Numbered from the stretch's first letter, positions 1 through 9,779 are shown. The stretch is 64,000 bases of DNA from Xanthomonas dyei (GCF_002939865.1 NZ_MDEE01000015.1:1-64000), one strand, 5' to 3'. The notes: a model not told the origin generated them from the letters alone. Numbers and translations are program-made.

Positions 1-90
1 CGCATCAGGCACTGAAGATGATGACGCCTGACCAAGCCTATGCCGCTACATTAACCACCTGACCTGTGCAGAAACCGATGGGTCATTACA
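1..90 (+). mobile_element. 3' end of an IS3-like insertion sequence (transposase tail)
   Basis: Codons from base 3 read HQALKMMTPDQAYAATLTT and stop at 60-62. The HQAL...TPxxxY pattern is the usual C-terminus of IS3-family integrase-core transposases. After the stop, bases 80-90 (gggtcattaca) read on the opposite strand as an end beginning TGTAATGACCC, and IS3-family ends start with TG. I infer that the element ends near base 90. The rest lies outside the window, so it is unknown whether the element is intact. It sits just upstream of the adhesin promoter. Confidence 0.5.
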
Positions 91-217
91 ATTCAGCCTT
101 CAAATGTCTTGAGGGACATGATCTAGGTCGCTGTTTTCCAAAGAATTATCAAAAATCTAATAAAAGCAAGCAGAAGTGTGACGAAAAGCACTCTTATCTT
201 CGCTTTCTGTCAAAAAC

Positions 218-246
218 TTGACGCCTGATTTGGCGGCTGTTAACAC
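218..246 (+). promoter_or_regulatory. Sigma-70 type promoter of the adhesin gene
   Basis: TTGACG (218-223), a 17-nt spacer and TAACAC (241-246) form the best promoter upstream of xadA. The surrounding 100-290 stretch is clearly AT-richer than the coding DNA on either side. Transcription would start near 253, which gives a leader of about 170 nt before the adhesin ATG. Confidence 0.5.
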
Positions 247-302
247 TTTACGCAGTTCTATTGTTGGGTAGCGTTCATTTTTTGACTATCCAGGGTGCAG
301 GC

Positions 303-389
303 GCGAGCCGCCCACCGCCGCAAGGCCCATAGCGCGCACAACCACGGGGAATCGCGTGGCCGAAAGGCCTTCCGAGGGTGGGCGCTCGC
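303..389 (+). ncRNA. Highly structured 5' leader RNA of the adhesin mRNA
   Basis: Bases 303-307 pair with 385-389 and 310-316 pair with 377-383, giving a 12-bp closing helix. Inside it are hairpin GCC-GCAA-GGC (317-326), hairpin 342-346/355-359 and hairpin GGCC-GAAA-GGCC (358-369), and two of these have GNRA tetraloops. The last two hairpins share bases 358-359, so they are alternatives. I do not recognise a known riboswitch class: the conserved bases of the c-di-GMP-I and mini-ykkC types are not there. The fold lies in the predicted transcript, about 20 nt before the ribosome binding site. Confidence 0.45.
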
Positions 390-426
390 CAAAAACCAGT
401 CCCAACAACTCAGGAGTCGTGCGTCG

Positions 427-3400
427 ATGAATCGGATTTATCGCAAGGTCTGGAACAAGTCACTGGGTGTGTGGGCCGTGGCCTCGGAATTGGCCACCGG
501 TGACAGCACCGGAGCCGTTGCTCCAGCCTCGCTCATCGACCGCCGCCAAAGCCTGGCATTGGCCGCCGCCATCACCCTGGCGCTCGGCGGCGCCGGATTC
601 ATCACGCCACTGCCCGCCAGCGCGCAATCGGTCGAAGTCGGCCGCGGTGCCTCCGCACCTGCCGCCAAGGCGACCGCCATCGGTGCCGGCAGCACCGCCA
701 GCGCCACCGGCGCAATCGCCACCGGTGCCGACAGCAGCGCCAGCGGTGTGAATAGCAGCGTGATCGGTCGCCAGACCAACGCCATCGGCGAAAACGCGGT
801 GGCCATCGGCTACAACAGTTTCGTGCGCCAGGCCGGCGAAAACGGCGTGGCGCTGGGCGCCAATGCCGGTGTCACCGGTGCCAATTCGGTGGCGCTGGGC
901 GCAGGCTCGCGCACCTACGAAGACGACGTGGTGTCGGTCGGTAGCGGCAATGGTCGCGGCGGCCCGGCAACGCGTCGCATCACCAACGTCGGTGCCGGCA
1001 TCAACGCCACCGATGCGGTCAACGTGGCGCAGCTGCGCGACGTGGCCGATGTGGCCGAAGGCACCGCGCTGTTCTTCAAGGCAAGCCCGGGCGACGACAG
1101 CGTCGGCGCCTATGTCGAAGGCGATAGCGCACTGGCCGCAGGCGATGCCGCCAATGCGATCGGTACCGCCACCACCGCGCTCGGCACCGGCGCCAATGCC
1201 ATCGCCGAGAACGCGACGGCCGTGGGCGCCAATGCACTGGCCTCCGGCCAGAACAGCGCAGCGTTCGGCCATAACGCGCAGGCCAATGGCCCGGCCAGCG
1301 TGGCCGTGGGCGGCGCTGCGGTCAACGAAGATGGCCAGCCGTTGATCACCAATGGCGGTGTGCCGGTCACCACCGGTGCCACCAGCGCAGGCGTTGGCGG
1401 AACTGCGGTCGGCGCCAGCGCCAATGCAGACGGTTTCGCGGCGTCCTCGTTCGGCGTCGGCGCGTATGCCGCCGGTGCGCAGGCATCGGCATTCGGTGCA
1501 GTAGCCAACGCCGGTGGCGATTACGCCACTGCCGTCGGCACCCAGACCAGCGCCAGCGGCACCAGCAGCACGGCTGTGGGCGGCCCGGTGGATCTGATTC
1601 CCGGACTGGGCTTCTTCGTGCAGACCCAGGCCAGTGGCGACGCGTCCACTGCGCTCGGCGCCGGTGCGATCGCATCGGGCACCTACACCACCGCTGTCGG
1701 CACGTTGAGCGAGGCGTCGGGCACCGAAGCCACGGCAGTGGGTTACTTCGCCTACGCACCGGGCGAAGGCGCAACCGCGGTCGGTCCGGAATCGTGGGCC
1801 AGCGGTGAGCTGAGCACGGCGCTGGGCTACTACAGCACCGCACGCGGCGCCAACTCGGTGGCGCTGGGCGCCAATTCGGTCGCCACGCGCGCCGACACCG
1901 TGTCGGTCGGCGCGGCCGGCGCAGAGCGTCAGATCACCAGCGTCGCTGCCGGTACCGAAGCCACCGATGCGGTGAATCTCGGCCAGCTCACCGCCGTCTC
2001 CGATGTCGCCTCCACCACCGCGCGCACGTTCGTTGCCACCGGTGAGGGCGCTGCAGTTGCCGAAGGCGTGGACAGCGTCGCGGCAGGTTCCAATGCGTCG
2101 GCGCTTGCCGATTACAGCACTGCGCTGGGTTCCAGCAGCATTGCATCGGACATCAATACCACTGCCGTGGGCAGCGGTGCAGTGGCAAATTTCAACAACG
2201 CCACGGCGGTGGGTTTCAACAGCATCGCCAGCGACCGTTATGCCACTGCGCTGGGCGCTGACAGCACCGCGTCGGGCTTCTACGGCACCGCACTTGGCAG
2301 CACCAGCGTGGCCTTCGGCCGCGGTGCGACTGCGGTCGGTTTCGAAAGCATCGGCAACGGGCTTGAATCCACGGCGCTGGGGTTTGCCAGCGTGGGATGG
2401 GGCGATCTCAGCACGTCGGTGGGTGCGGAAAGCACCGCTTACGGTGAGGGTAGCGTGGCGCTTGGGTTCAGTTCGGGTGCCGGTGGCACCGGCTCCGTGG
2501 CGATTGGCAACACCGCCTTGAGCGGCGGTGAGCGCGCGATCGGGATCGGTGCGCAGAGCAGCGCCAGCGGCACCGACAGCGTTGCGCTAGGCGCCTCCAG
2601 CAACGTGTCGGGCGACGAAAGCATTGCATTCGGTGCAAGCAGTCAGGCCGCTGCGTCGGGTGCCGCGGCCGTTGGCAGCTACGCCAGCGCCAGCGACGTC
2701 TACGCCACGGCGGTGGGGGCCTACAGCAGCGCCAGCGGTATCCACGCTACCGCGCTCGGTGCCGACAGCAGGGCATTGGGAGCTTCCAGCACTGCCGTCG
2801 GCGGCTACAGCGTCGCAAATGAGCGCGGTGCAACGGCGATCGGCTACGACAGCATCGGCAACGGGACCGCGTCGACCGCGCTGGGCCTTGCCAGTGTGGC
2901 GTGGGGTGACGGTGGCACCGCCATCGGTACCGAAAGTGTCGCCTACGGCGATGACAGCACGGCGCTGGGCGCGAATGCGTCTGCAACCAACCTCGCGTCG
3001 ATCGCTGTGGGCACCTATGCAGTCGCGGCTGGCCAGGGTGCCACGTCGCTTGGCGGCCAATCCTTCGCGGGTGGCGACGAGAGCGTCGCGCTGGGCTGGC
3101 AATCCAACGCTTCGGGCGCGCAGAGCGTCAGCCTCGGCAGCGGTGCGTATACACCTGTCGACAACAGCGTGGCGTTGGGTGCCAACTCGGTTGCCGATCG
3201 CGCCAACACGGTTTCCGTGGGTACCGTTGGCGGCGAACGTCAGATCACCAATGTCTCTGCCGGTACCGAAGGCACCGATGCGGTGAATCTGGATCAGCTC
3301 AACGCAGTGGCCGGCACCGCCGAAACCACCGCGCGCCTGTATGCAGGCACCGGCGACGGCACTGCCGTCGCACAGGGCGAAGATGCAACGGCGGCCGGTT

Positions 3401-6400
3401 CCAATGCCACTGCCGAAGGCGATTACAGCAGCGCGTTCGGCGCCAGCAGCAATGCCACCGCGATCGGTGCAGTGGCCATCGGCAGCGGCGCCAGCGCAAC
3501 GGCGCAGTACGCCAGTGCCGCCGGTTACAACGCAGCAGCCAGCGGCTTCGGCAGCGTGTCCAACGGCGCCTTCAGCCAGGCCAGCGGCGACTATGCCGTG
3601 GCCGTGGGTGGCGAGAGCGAAGCAGCCGGCGCGCAGAGCACCGCGCTCGGTGCAGCGGCAGGCGCATATGGCGATGGCTCGCTGGCGGTCGGTGCGCTGA
3701 GCGAGGCACAGGGCAGCGAATCCACCGCGATGGGTTACTTCGCCAGCGCCAGCGGCGAATCGGCCACGGCAATCGGCGCAGAAAGCGTCGCCGACGGCAC
3801 CACCGCCGCAGCACTGGGCTTCGGCGCACAGGCGACGGCCAATTACGCCACCGCCGTTGGTGGGTACTCCACCGCGAGCGGTTTCAACAGCACTGCGTTG
3901 GGTAACTTCAGCACCGCCAGCGGCTCCAACACGCTCGCCGTCGGCAGCGATGCCACCGCCACTGGCGCCTACAGCGTTGCAGCCGGTCAGGGCAGTGTGG
4001 CCAGCGGTTACAACAGCGTGTCGGTTGGCGGCGCCTTGCTCGGCCTGTTGCCGACCGAAGCTTCCGGCGATTTCTCCACCGCCGTGGGTGGTGCCGCGTG
4101 GGCACCGGGTCTCAACAGCACCGCGCTGGGCAACTTTGCCGAATCCACCGGCGAAAGCAGCGTGGCATTGGGCGCCGATTCGGTCGCTGATCGCGACTTT
4201 GCGGTGTCGGTCGGCAGCGCCGGCAACGAGCGTCAGATCACCAACGTGGCGGCCGGCACCCAGGGCACCGATGCGGTGAATCTGGATCAGCTCAACGCAG
4301 TTGCCGAAGCCAGTGCAACCACCAGCAAGTATTTCCAGGCCAGCGGCAGCGACGACAGCGATGCCGGTGCGTACGTCGAAGGCGATAACGCATTGGCTGC
4401 AGGCGAGGGCGCCAACGCCACCGGCGCCGGCACCACCGCATTGGGCGCGGGTGCGCAGGCAGTGGCCGATGCGGCTACCGCAGTCGGCTTGAATGCGCTG
4501 GCGAGCGGCACCAGTGCCGCAGCGGTCGGCAGCAACGCGCAGGCGTTGGCCGAAAACAGCAGCGCATTCGGCAGCAATGCGCAGGCCAGCGCTATCGGCG
4601 CCACCGCAAATGGCGCTGGCGCGCAGGCAAGCTCCACCTACACCACTGCGCTCGGCAGCGAGGCAGTGGCATCCGACAACCAGGCCACCGCTGCGGGCTT
4701 CCGCAGCGCGGCGTCCAACGTCGGCAGCGCGGCATTTGGCGGCTACAGCGAATCCAGCGGCCGGCTGTCGTCGGCACTGGGTTACGGCGCGGTGGCGTCC
4801 AGCGATTACAGCACCGCCGTCGGTGCGGCATCGCTGGCCTCCGGCGCCAGCTCGGTGGCCGTGGGTGAGTTCAGCGAAGCCACCGGCGCCGAAAGCGTTG
4901 CGGTCGGTGGCAGCACGTTCTTCGGCTTCATCCCGGCGCGTGCCTCGGGAACCGGCGCGGCCGCCTTCGGTGCGGGTGCGTGGGCAACCGCGGACTACAC
5001 CACCGCGATTGGCTGGAACTCGTATGCGGACGGCACCAATGCCACCGCGTTGGGCCAAAGCGCTGCGGCGTTGGCCAACAACACGCTGGCACTGGGTGGC
5101 AATAGCCGCGCCGATGCGGTCGGCGCCAGCGTGATCGGCGTGGATGCGTCGGCTACCGGCGTCAACAGCACCGGTGTCGGTCGTCAGGTCAATGTGATCG
5201 GCGAAAACGCGGTCTCCGTGGGCTACAACTCGTTTGTCCGCCAGAGCGCGGTCAACGGTGTGGCGCTGGGCGCCAACGCCGGCGCCACCGGTGCCGATTC
5301 GGTGGCATTGGGCTCGGGTTCGCGCACCTATGAAGCCGACACGGTGTCGATCGGCAGCGGCAACGGCCGCGGTGGTCCGGCGACGCGTCGTATCGTCAAT
5401 GTCAGCGATGGCCAGACCGCGACCGATGCGGTCAACAAGGGACAGCTGGATGCGGTGTCGGCCGATGTGCAGAACACCAGCAGCAAGTTCAAGACCACTG
5501 GCGATACGGTGGCCACCGCAACCGGCGAGCGCAGCACGGCTGCCGGCTCGGGTGCCGTTGCCACGGGTGCACGCAGTGTTGCCATCGCTTCCGGCAGCAG
5601 CGCGTCGGCCACCGGTGCCAGCGCGATGGGTGTGGACAGCAGCGCCAGCGGCGTGAACAGCACCGCGATGGGCCGTCAGACCAATTCCATCGGCGAAAAT
5701 GGTGTGGCGCTGGGCTACAACTCCTTCGTGCGCGAAAGCGGCAGCAATGCGGTGGCCCTGGGTGCGAATGCCGGTGCCAGCGGTGCCGATTCGGTCGCCT
5801 TGGGCTCGGGCTCGCGCACCTACGACGCCAATACGGTGTCGGTGGGTAGCGGCAATGGTCGCGGTGGTCCGGCAACGCGTCGCATCGTCAACGTCAGCGA
5901 CGGCCAGACCGCCAGCGATGCCGTCAACAAGGGGCAGCTGGATGCATTGGCGGCCGATGTGCAGACCACCAGCGGCATGGTCAAGACCACCGACACCGGC
6001 GTAGCCGTGGCAACCGGTGATCGCGCGACCGCCGCAGGTGCGGGTGCCACTGCCAGTGGCGCACGCAGTGTCGCCATTGCTTCCGGCAGCAGCGCCGCCG
6101 GCACTGGTGCCAGTGCGGTGGGCGTGGACAGCAGCGCCAGCGGCATGAACAGCACCGCGATGGGTCAACAGACCAATGCCATCGGCGAAAAGAGCGTGGC
6201 GCTGGGCTACAACTCCTTCGTCCGCCAGAGTGCGGTCAACAGCGTGGCGTTGGGCGCCAATGCCGGTGCAACCGGTGCCGATTCGGTGGCGTTGGGCTCG
6301 GGTTCGCGTACCTACGAGGCCAATACGGTGTCGGTGGGTAGCGGCAATGGCCGCGGTGGTCCGGCAACGCGTCGCATCGTCAACGTGGGCGCCGGCGCGA

Positions 6401-7533
6401 TTGCCGATGCCAGCACCGATGCCATCAACGGCGGTCAGTTGTTCCAGTCGCTCAGCAATGCCGCCAGCTTCCTTGGTGGCGGTGCGGCGATCGGCGCGCA
6501 AGGCGTCTTCGTTGCGCCGACCTACGTGATTCAGGGCGCCAGCTACAACAACGTGGGCGCGGCATTGACCGCGCTGGATACCAAGGTCACCGAACTGGAT
6601 GCACGTGGTGGCACCGCAACGGCCAGCACGGCAGCACGTAGTGCGTCGCTGCGTACCGCCGCGGTGCCGGCTGTGGCTACAGCTGTTGCGAGCGATGCGG
6701 CAAGCAACGTCAGCACGGACACCGCCAGCGCAACTGCCGGCGTGCAAGGCACCCCAACCGCAGCCGTGGTCGGCAGCATCACGCCGGCGGCAACCTCGAC
6801 GGCGGTCGGCACGGCGGCAGTGGCCAACCATGTCACCGGCACCGCGATCGGCGGTAGTGCCTATGCGCACGGCCCCAACGACACCGCCATCGGCAGCAAT
6901 GCGCGCGTCAATGCCGACGGCAGCACCGCGGTGGGTGCCAACACGCAGATTGCGGCCGTGGCCACCAACGCGGTGGCGATGGGCGAGGGTGCGCAGGTCA
7001 GCGCGGCGTCCGCTACCGCGATCGGCCAGGGCGCGCGTGCCAGTGCACAGGGTGCCGTCGCACTGGGCCAGGGCTCGGTGGCCGACCGCGCCAACACGGT
7101 GTCGGTCGGTAGCGTTGGCGGCGAGCGCCAGGTGGCCAATGTGGCCGCCGGTACGCGTGCCACCGATGCGGTGAACAAGGGCCAGTTGGACAGCGGCGTG
7201 GCCGCGGCCAACAGCTACACCGACAGCCGTTACAGCGCGATGGCCGACAGCTTCGAAAGCTATCAGGGCGATATCGAAGACCGCCTGCGTCGGCAGAACC
7301 GTCGCCTGGATCGTCAGGGCGCGATGAGCTCGGCGATGTTGAACATGTCCGCCAGCGTGGCCGGTATCGCCTCGCAGAACCGCGTCGGTGCCGGTGTCGG
7401 TTTCCAGAACGGCGAGTCGGCGTTGTCGGTGGGCTACCAGCGTGCGATCAGCCCGCGCGCCACGTTGACCGTGGGCGGTGCGCTGAGCGGCGACGACAGC
7501 TCGATCGGCGTGGGTGCCGGTTTCGGCTGGTAA
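427..7533 (+). CDS. xadA: XadA/YadA-family trimeric autotransporter adhesin
   Basis: This is a 2368-aa surface adhesin that would trimerise and anchor itself in the outer membrane (type Vc secretion). The ATG at 427 is chosen because it begins MNRIYRKVWNKSLGVW, the extended signal peptide region of giant autotransporters, and has AGGAG at 412-416. An in-frame GTG at 295 would add 44 residues in front of this signal and is unlikely. The signal peptide ends ASA/Q near residue 66. The body is head repeats of the SVALGANS type, broken by eight neck motifs at about 931, 1891, 3205, 4198, 5339, 5830, 6322 and 7093. Four necks are long (GNGRGGPATRRI) and four short (ERQI). The end is a coiled stalk and a YadA anchor ending in FGW. 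XadA proteins mediate leaf attachment and virulence in Xanthomonas. This is one of the largest genes in such genomes and is repeat-rich, so copy number may vary between strains. Confidence 0.95.
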   Translation: MNRIYRKVWNKSLGVWAVASELATGDSTGAVAPASLIDRRQSLALAAAITLALGGAGFITPLPASAQSVEVGRGASAPAAKATAIGAGSTASATGAIATGADSSASGVNSSVIGRQTNAIGENAVAIGYNSFVRQAGENGVALGANAGVTGANSVALGAGSRTYEDDVVSVGSGNGRGGPATRRITNVGAGINATDAVNVAQLRDVADVAEGTALFFKASPGDDSVGAYVEGDSALAAGDAANAIGTATTALGTGANAIAENATAVGANALASGQNSAAFGHNAQANGPASVAVGGAAVNEDGQPLITNGGVPVTTGATSAGVGGTAVGASANADGFAASSFGVGAYAAGAQASAFGAVANAGGDYATAVGTQTSASGTSSTAVGGPVDLIPGLGFFVQTQASGDASTALGAGAIASGTYTTAVGTLSEASGTEATAVGYFAYAPGEGATAVGPESWASGELSTALGYYSTARGANSVALGANSVATRADTVSVGAAGAERQITSVAAGTEATDAVNLGQLTAVSDVASTTARTFVATGEGAAVAEGVDSVAAGSNASALADYSTALGSSSIASDINTTAVGSGAVANFNNATAVGFNSIASDRYATALGADSTASGFYGTALGSTSVAFGRGATAVGFESIGNGLESTALGFASVGWGDLSTSVGAESTAYGEGSVALGFSSGAGGTGSVAIGNTALSGGERAIGIGAQSSASGTDSVALGASSNVSGDESIAFGASSQAAASGAAAVGSYASASDVYATAVGAYSSASGIHATALGADSRALGASSTAVGGYSVANERGATAIGYDSIGNGTASTALGLASVAWGDGGTAIGTESVAYGDDSTALGANASATNLASIAVGTYAVAAGQGATSLGGQSFAGGDESVALGWQSNASGAQSVSLGSGAYTPVDNSVALGANSVADRANTVSVGTVGGERQITNVSAGTEGTDAVNLDQLNAVAGTAETTARLYAGTGDGTAVAQGEDATAAGSNATAEGDYSSAFGASSNATAIGAVAIGSGASATAQYASAAGYNAAASGFGSVSNGAFSQASGDYAVAVGGESEAAGAQSTALGAAAGAYGDGSLAVGALSEAQGSESTAMGYFASASGESATAIGAESVADGTTAAALGFGAQATANYATAVGGYSTASGFNSTALGNFSTASGSNTLAVGSDATATGAYSVAAGQGSVASGYNSVSVGGALLGLLPTEASGDFSTAVGGAAWAPGLNSTALGNFAESTGESSVALGADSVADRDFAVSVGSAGNERQITNVAAGTQGTDAVNLDQLNAVAEASATTSKYFQASGSDDSDAGAYVEGDNALAAGEGANATGAGTTALGAGAQAVADAATAVGLNALASGTSAAAVGSNAQALAENSSAFGSNAQASAIGATANGAGAQASSTYTTALGSEAVASDNQATAAGFRSAASNVGSAAFGGYSESSGRLSSALGYGAVASSDYSTAVGAASLASGASSVAVGEFSEATGAESVAVGGSTFFGFIPARASGTGAAAFGAGAWATADYTTAIGWNSYADGTNATALGQSAAALANNTLALGGNSRADAVGASVIGVDASATGVNSTGVGRQVNVIGENAVSVGYNSFVRQSAVNGVALGANAGATGADSVALGSGSRTYEADTVSIGSGNGRGGPATRRIVNVSDGQTATDAVNKGQLDAVSADVQNTSSKFKTTGDTVATATGERSTAAGSGAVATGARSVAIASGSSASATGASAMGVDSSASGVNSTAMGRQTNSIGENGVALGYNSFVRESGSNAVALGANAGASGADSVALGSGSRTYDANTVSVGSGNGRGGPATRRIVNVSDGQTASDAVNKGQLDALAADVQTTSGMVKTTDTGVAVATGDRATAAGAGATASGARSVAIASGSSAAGTGASAVGVDSSASGMNSTAMGQQTNAIGEKSVALGYNSFVRQSAVNSVALGANAGATGADSVALGSGSRTYEANTVSVGSGNGRGGPATRRIVNVGAGAIADASTDAINGGQLFQSLSNAASFLGGGAAIGAQGVFVAPTYVIQGASYNNVGAALTALDTKVTELDARGGTATASTAARSASLRTAAVPAVATAVASDAASNVSTDTASATAGVQGTPTAAVVGSITPAATSTAVGTAAVANHVTGTAIGGSAYAHGPNDTAIGSNARVNADGSTAVGANTQIAAVATNAVAMGEGAQVSAASATAIGQGARASAQGAVALGQGSVADRANTVSVGSVGGERQVANVAAGTRATDAVNKGQLDSGVAAANSYTDSRYSAMADSFESYQGDIEDRLRRQNRRLDRQGAMSSAMLNMSASVAGIASQNRVGAGVGFQNGESALSVGYQRAISPRATLTVGGALSGDDSSIGVGAGFGW
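5140..6405 (+). repeat. Tandem 492-bp repeat within xadA
   Basis: The module starting at a valine codon (V-D-A/S-S-A-x-G-V/M-N-S) begins at 5140, 5632 and 6124, exactly 492 bp (164 aa) apart. The third copy is cut short after the RRIVNV neck motif. A more diverged single copy lies near 727-1022. The units are near-identical in protein and highly similar in DNA, so recombination could add or remove 164-aa steps without breaking the frame. Confidence 0.85.
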
Positions 7534-7566
7534 CCCTTAGCAACAGCGTGCGCAGTTGCATCAAAC

Positions 7567-7592
7567 GCGGCGGCGCCGATGTGCGCCGCCGC
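7567..7592 (+). terminator. Hairpin downstream of xadA, possible terminator
   Basis: This is a perfect 10-bp GC stem (7567-7576 with 7583-7592) with a 6-nt loop, 34 bp after the xadA stop. There is no T-run, so it may act with Rho or only stabilise the 3' end. Confidence 0.4.
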
Positions 7593-7766
7593 GGTAAGGC
7601 CTGAGGGGGCGGGCAAGGACCGTGGCTAGGCCAGCCAACGGATTCGCATGGAGTGATGGCCGTACCAGGAGCGATCGATCAACTGCCGCAGGCCGGTTCA
7701 CGGCTGCGCGGCGTTGTCGACGCCGTTCCAAGCCTGATTCACGAAAAACACGAAGAGGATTTCACC

Positions 7767-9650
7767 GTGATCGACAAGACCTTCCGCCTCACCCCGCTGA
7801 CCGGCGCCATCCTGATGATGGCCCTTGGTGCATCCGGCACCCTGGCTGCCGCACCGAAACTGCTGGTCAAGGAACCGACCCAGTCCGCTTCGGCCGGCGC
7901 CCAATTCAGTAGCCGCCTGATCGTGCGCTACAAGGACAACACTGCCGCTGCGACCGATCGCAGCAGCAAGCTCAATGCCGTGCAGGCCGCGGTCGCCCGC
8001 GTCGGCGCCAGTACCGGCGCACGTAGCAGCGCAGCCGCCGCCAAGGCGACGTATGTGCGCAAGCTGGGCATCGGCTCGGACCTGATCAAGCTGTCCAGCA
8101 CGCTGACCGCCGCGCAGGTGGACAAGGTGGTGGTCGAGCTGAAGAACGATCCGTCCGTGGCCGACGTGCAGATCGATCGTATGCTGCGTCCGGTCGAGAT
8201 CAAGAAAAGCGTTGCGGCCACCGATGTGAGCCCGCAGCTGGTTCCCAACGACCCGCTGTATGCGCAGTACCAGTGGCACCTGAGCAACCCCAACGGCGGT
8301 ATCAATGCGCCGGGCGCATGGGATCTGTCGCAAGGCGCTGGCGTGGTGGTGGCGGTGCTGGACACCGGCATCCTGCCGGGCCATCCGGATTTTGCCGGCA
8401 ATCTGCTGCAGGGCTATGACTTCATCACCGATGCCGAAGTCTCGCGTCGTCCGACCGATGCCCGCGTCCCCGGCGCACTGGATTACGGCGACTGGGAAGA
8501 AGCCGACAACGTCTGCTACACCGGCTCGGTGGCGCAGGAAAGCTCCTGGCACGGCACCCATGTCTCGGGCACCGTGGCCGAAGCGACCAATAACGGCATC
8601 GGCATGGCCGGCGTCGCACCCAAGTCGACCATCCTGCCGGTGCGCGTGCTCGGCCGTTGCGGCGGTTATACCTCCGACATCGCCGACGCCATCGTGTGGG
8701 CATCCGGCGGCACGGTCGAAGGCGTCCCCGCCAACACCAACCCGGCCGAGGTGATCAACATGAGCCTGGGCGGCGGTGGGGCCTGCGATTCGGCCACCCA
8801 GCTGGCGATCAATGGTGCGGTGGCACGCGGCACCACTGTCGTGGTCGCTGCCGGCAACGATGGCGATGACGCGGCCAACCATTCGCCGGCCAGCTGCAAC
8901 AACACCGTCACCGTTGGAGCCACCCGCATCACCGGCGGCATCACCTACTACTCCAACTACGGCAGCAAGGTCGATTTGTCCGGCCCGGGCGGCGGTGGCA
9001 GCGTGGACGGCAATCCGGGCGGCTATATCTGGCAGGCCGGCTACGACGGTGCGACCACGCCGACCTCCGGCAGCTATAGCTACATGGGCATGGGCGGAAC
9101 CTCGATGGCGTCCCCGCACGTGGCTGGCGTCGTGGCGCTGGTGCAGAGCGCGGCGATCGGTCTGGGCGACGGCCCGCTGACCCCGGCTGCGGTTGAAGCG
9201 TTGCTCAAGCAGACCAGCCGCCGTTTCCCGGTGACCCCGCCGGCCAGCACCCCGATCGGCAGCGGCATCGTCGACGCCAAGGCCGCACTGGAAGCGGTGT
9301 TGGTGGAACCGTGCGATCCGGCCACCGAGTCCTGCGCACCGACCGCCGTCGCGTTGACCAACAAGGCGCCGCTGACCGGCCTGAGTGGCACCTTCGGCAG
9401 CTCCACGCTGTACAGCTTCGAAGCCAAGGCCGGTGCGGTGCTGAGCTTCATGACCTACGGCGGTACCGGCGATGTGTCGGTGTACGTCAGCTATGAAGCC
9501 GAGCCCAGCGCCAGCAGTTTCGATGCCAAGTCCACGCGTCCGGGCAACAGCGAAACCGTCCGCTTCACTGCCCCGAAGGCAGGCACTTACTACATCAAGT
9601 TGGTCGGTGCATCCGATTACGCGAAGCTGACCCTCGTTGCACGACAGTAA
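7767..9650 (+). CDS. Secreted subtilisin-like serine protease (peptidase S8) with C-terminal PPC domain
   Basis: This is a 627-aa pre-pro-protease. The start is the GTG at 7767: it follows GAAGAGGA (7752-7759) by 7 nt and opens a classical signal peptide (LTGAILMMALGASGTLAAA). Upstream in-frame codons from 7653 give no signal. A propeptide of about 150 residues follows. The S8 catalytic triad is Asp199 (AVLDTGI), His262 (HGTHVSGT) and Ser446 (GTSMASPH), with oxyanion Asn364 (AAGNDG). Residues of about 535-625 form a bacterial pre-peptidase C-terminal (PPC) domain. It sits directly in front of the xps operon with its own terminator. Extracellular proteases of this kind are typical type II secretion substrates in Xanthomonas, so export through Xps is likely but is inferred. 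Confidence 0.93.
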   Translation: MIDKTFRLTPLTGAILMMALGASGTLAAAPKLLVKEPTQSASAGAQFSSRLIVRYKDNTAAATDRSSKLNAVQAAVARVGASTGARSSAAAAKATYVRKLGIGSDLIKLSSTLTAAQVDKVVVELKNDPSVADVQIDRMLRPVEIKKSVAATDVSPQLVPNDPLYAQYQWHLSNPNGGINAPGAWDLSQGAGVVVAVLDTGILPGHPDFAGNLLQGYDFITDAEVSRRPTDARVPGALDYGDWEEADNVCYTGSVAQESSWHGTHVSGTVAEATNNGIGMAGVAPKSTILPVRVLGRCGGYTSDIADAIVWASGGTVEGVPANTNPAEVINMSLGGGGACDSATQLAINGAVARGTTVVVAAGNDGDDAANHSPASCNNTVTVGATRITGGITYYSNYGSKVDLSGPGGGGSVDGNPGGYIWQAGYDGATTPTSGSYSYMGMGGTSMASPHVAGVVALVQSAAIGLGDGPLTPAAVEALLKQTSRRFPVTPPASTPIGSGIVDAKAALEAVLVEPCDPATESCAPTAVALTNKAPLTGLSGTFGSSTLYSFEAKAGAVLSFMTYGGTGDVSVYVSYEAEPSASSFDAKSTRPGNSETVRFTAPKAGTYYIKLVGASDYAKLTLVARQ

Positions 9651-9669
9651 GTAGTGAAATAGTGTGACC

Positions 9670-9704
9670 AATGCCCCCGGCCAATCACCGGGGGCATTGT
9701 TTTT
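9670..9704 (+). terminator. Rho-independent terminator of the protease gene
   Basis: This is an 11-bp perfect stem (9670-9680 with 9688-9698), a 7-nt loop and then GTTTTT. It lies 20 bp after the protease stop, so it separates protease transcription from xpsE. Confidence 0.9.
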
Positions 9705-9779
9705 CAGGACGATTCAGATGTGTGCGGTTGATCGTCGCGGCAAACTGCTACAGTCGGCGCCGGACCAGTGGAGACGAGT

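Noticed and set aside
303..389. c-di-GMP-I, c-di-GMP-II or guanidine riboswitch before xadA
   Set aside because: The conserved core bases of these classes are not found, although a GAAA loop and an ACGG are present.
295..426. N-terminal extension of the adhesin from GTG 295
   Set aside because: It would place 44 arginine-rich residues in front of the extended signal peptide region, and the DNA forms a strong RNA fold instead. ATG 427 has a good AGGAG.
2587..6870. Open frame of 1427 codons on the minus strand inside xadA
   Set aside because: It is a shadow of the repetitive, GC3-rich adhesin. It has no domain, signal or start context, and its residues are mirror repeats of the adhesin codons.
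7698..9671. Long minus-strand frame opposite the protease
   Set aside because: Antisense shadow of a GC-rich gene. The sense strand carries the full S8 triad and signal peptide.
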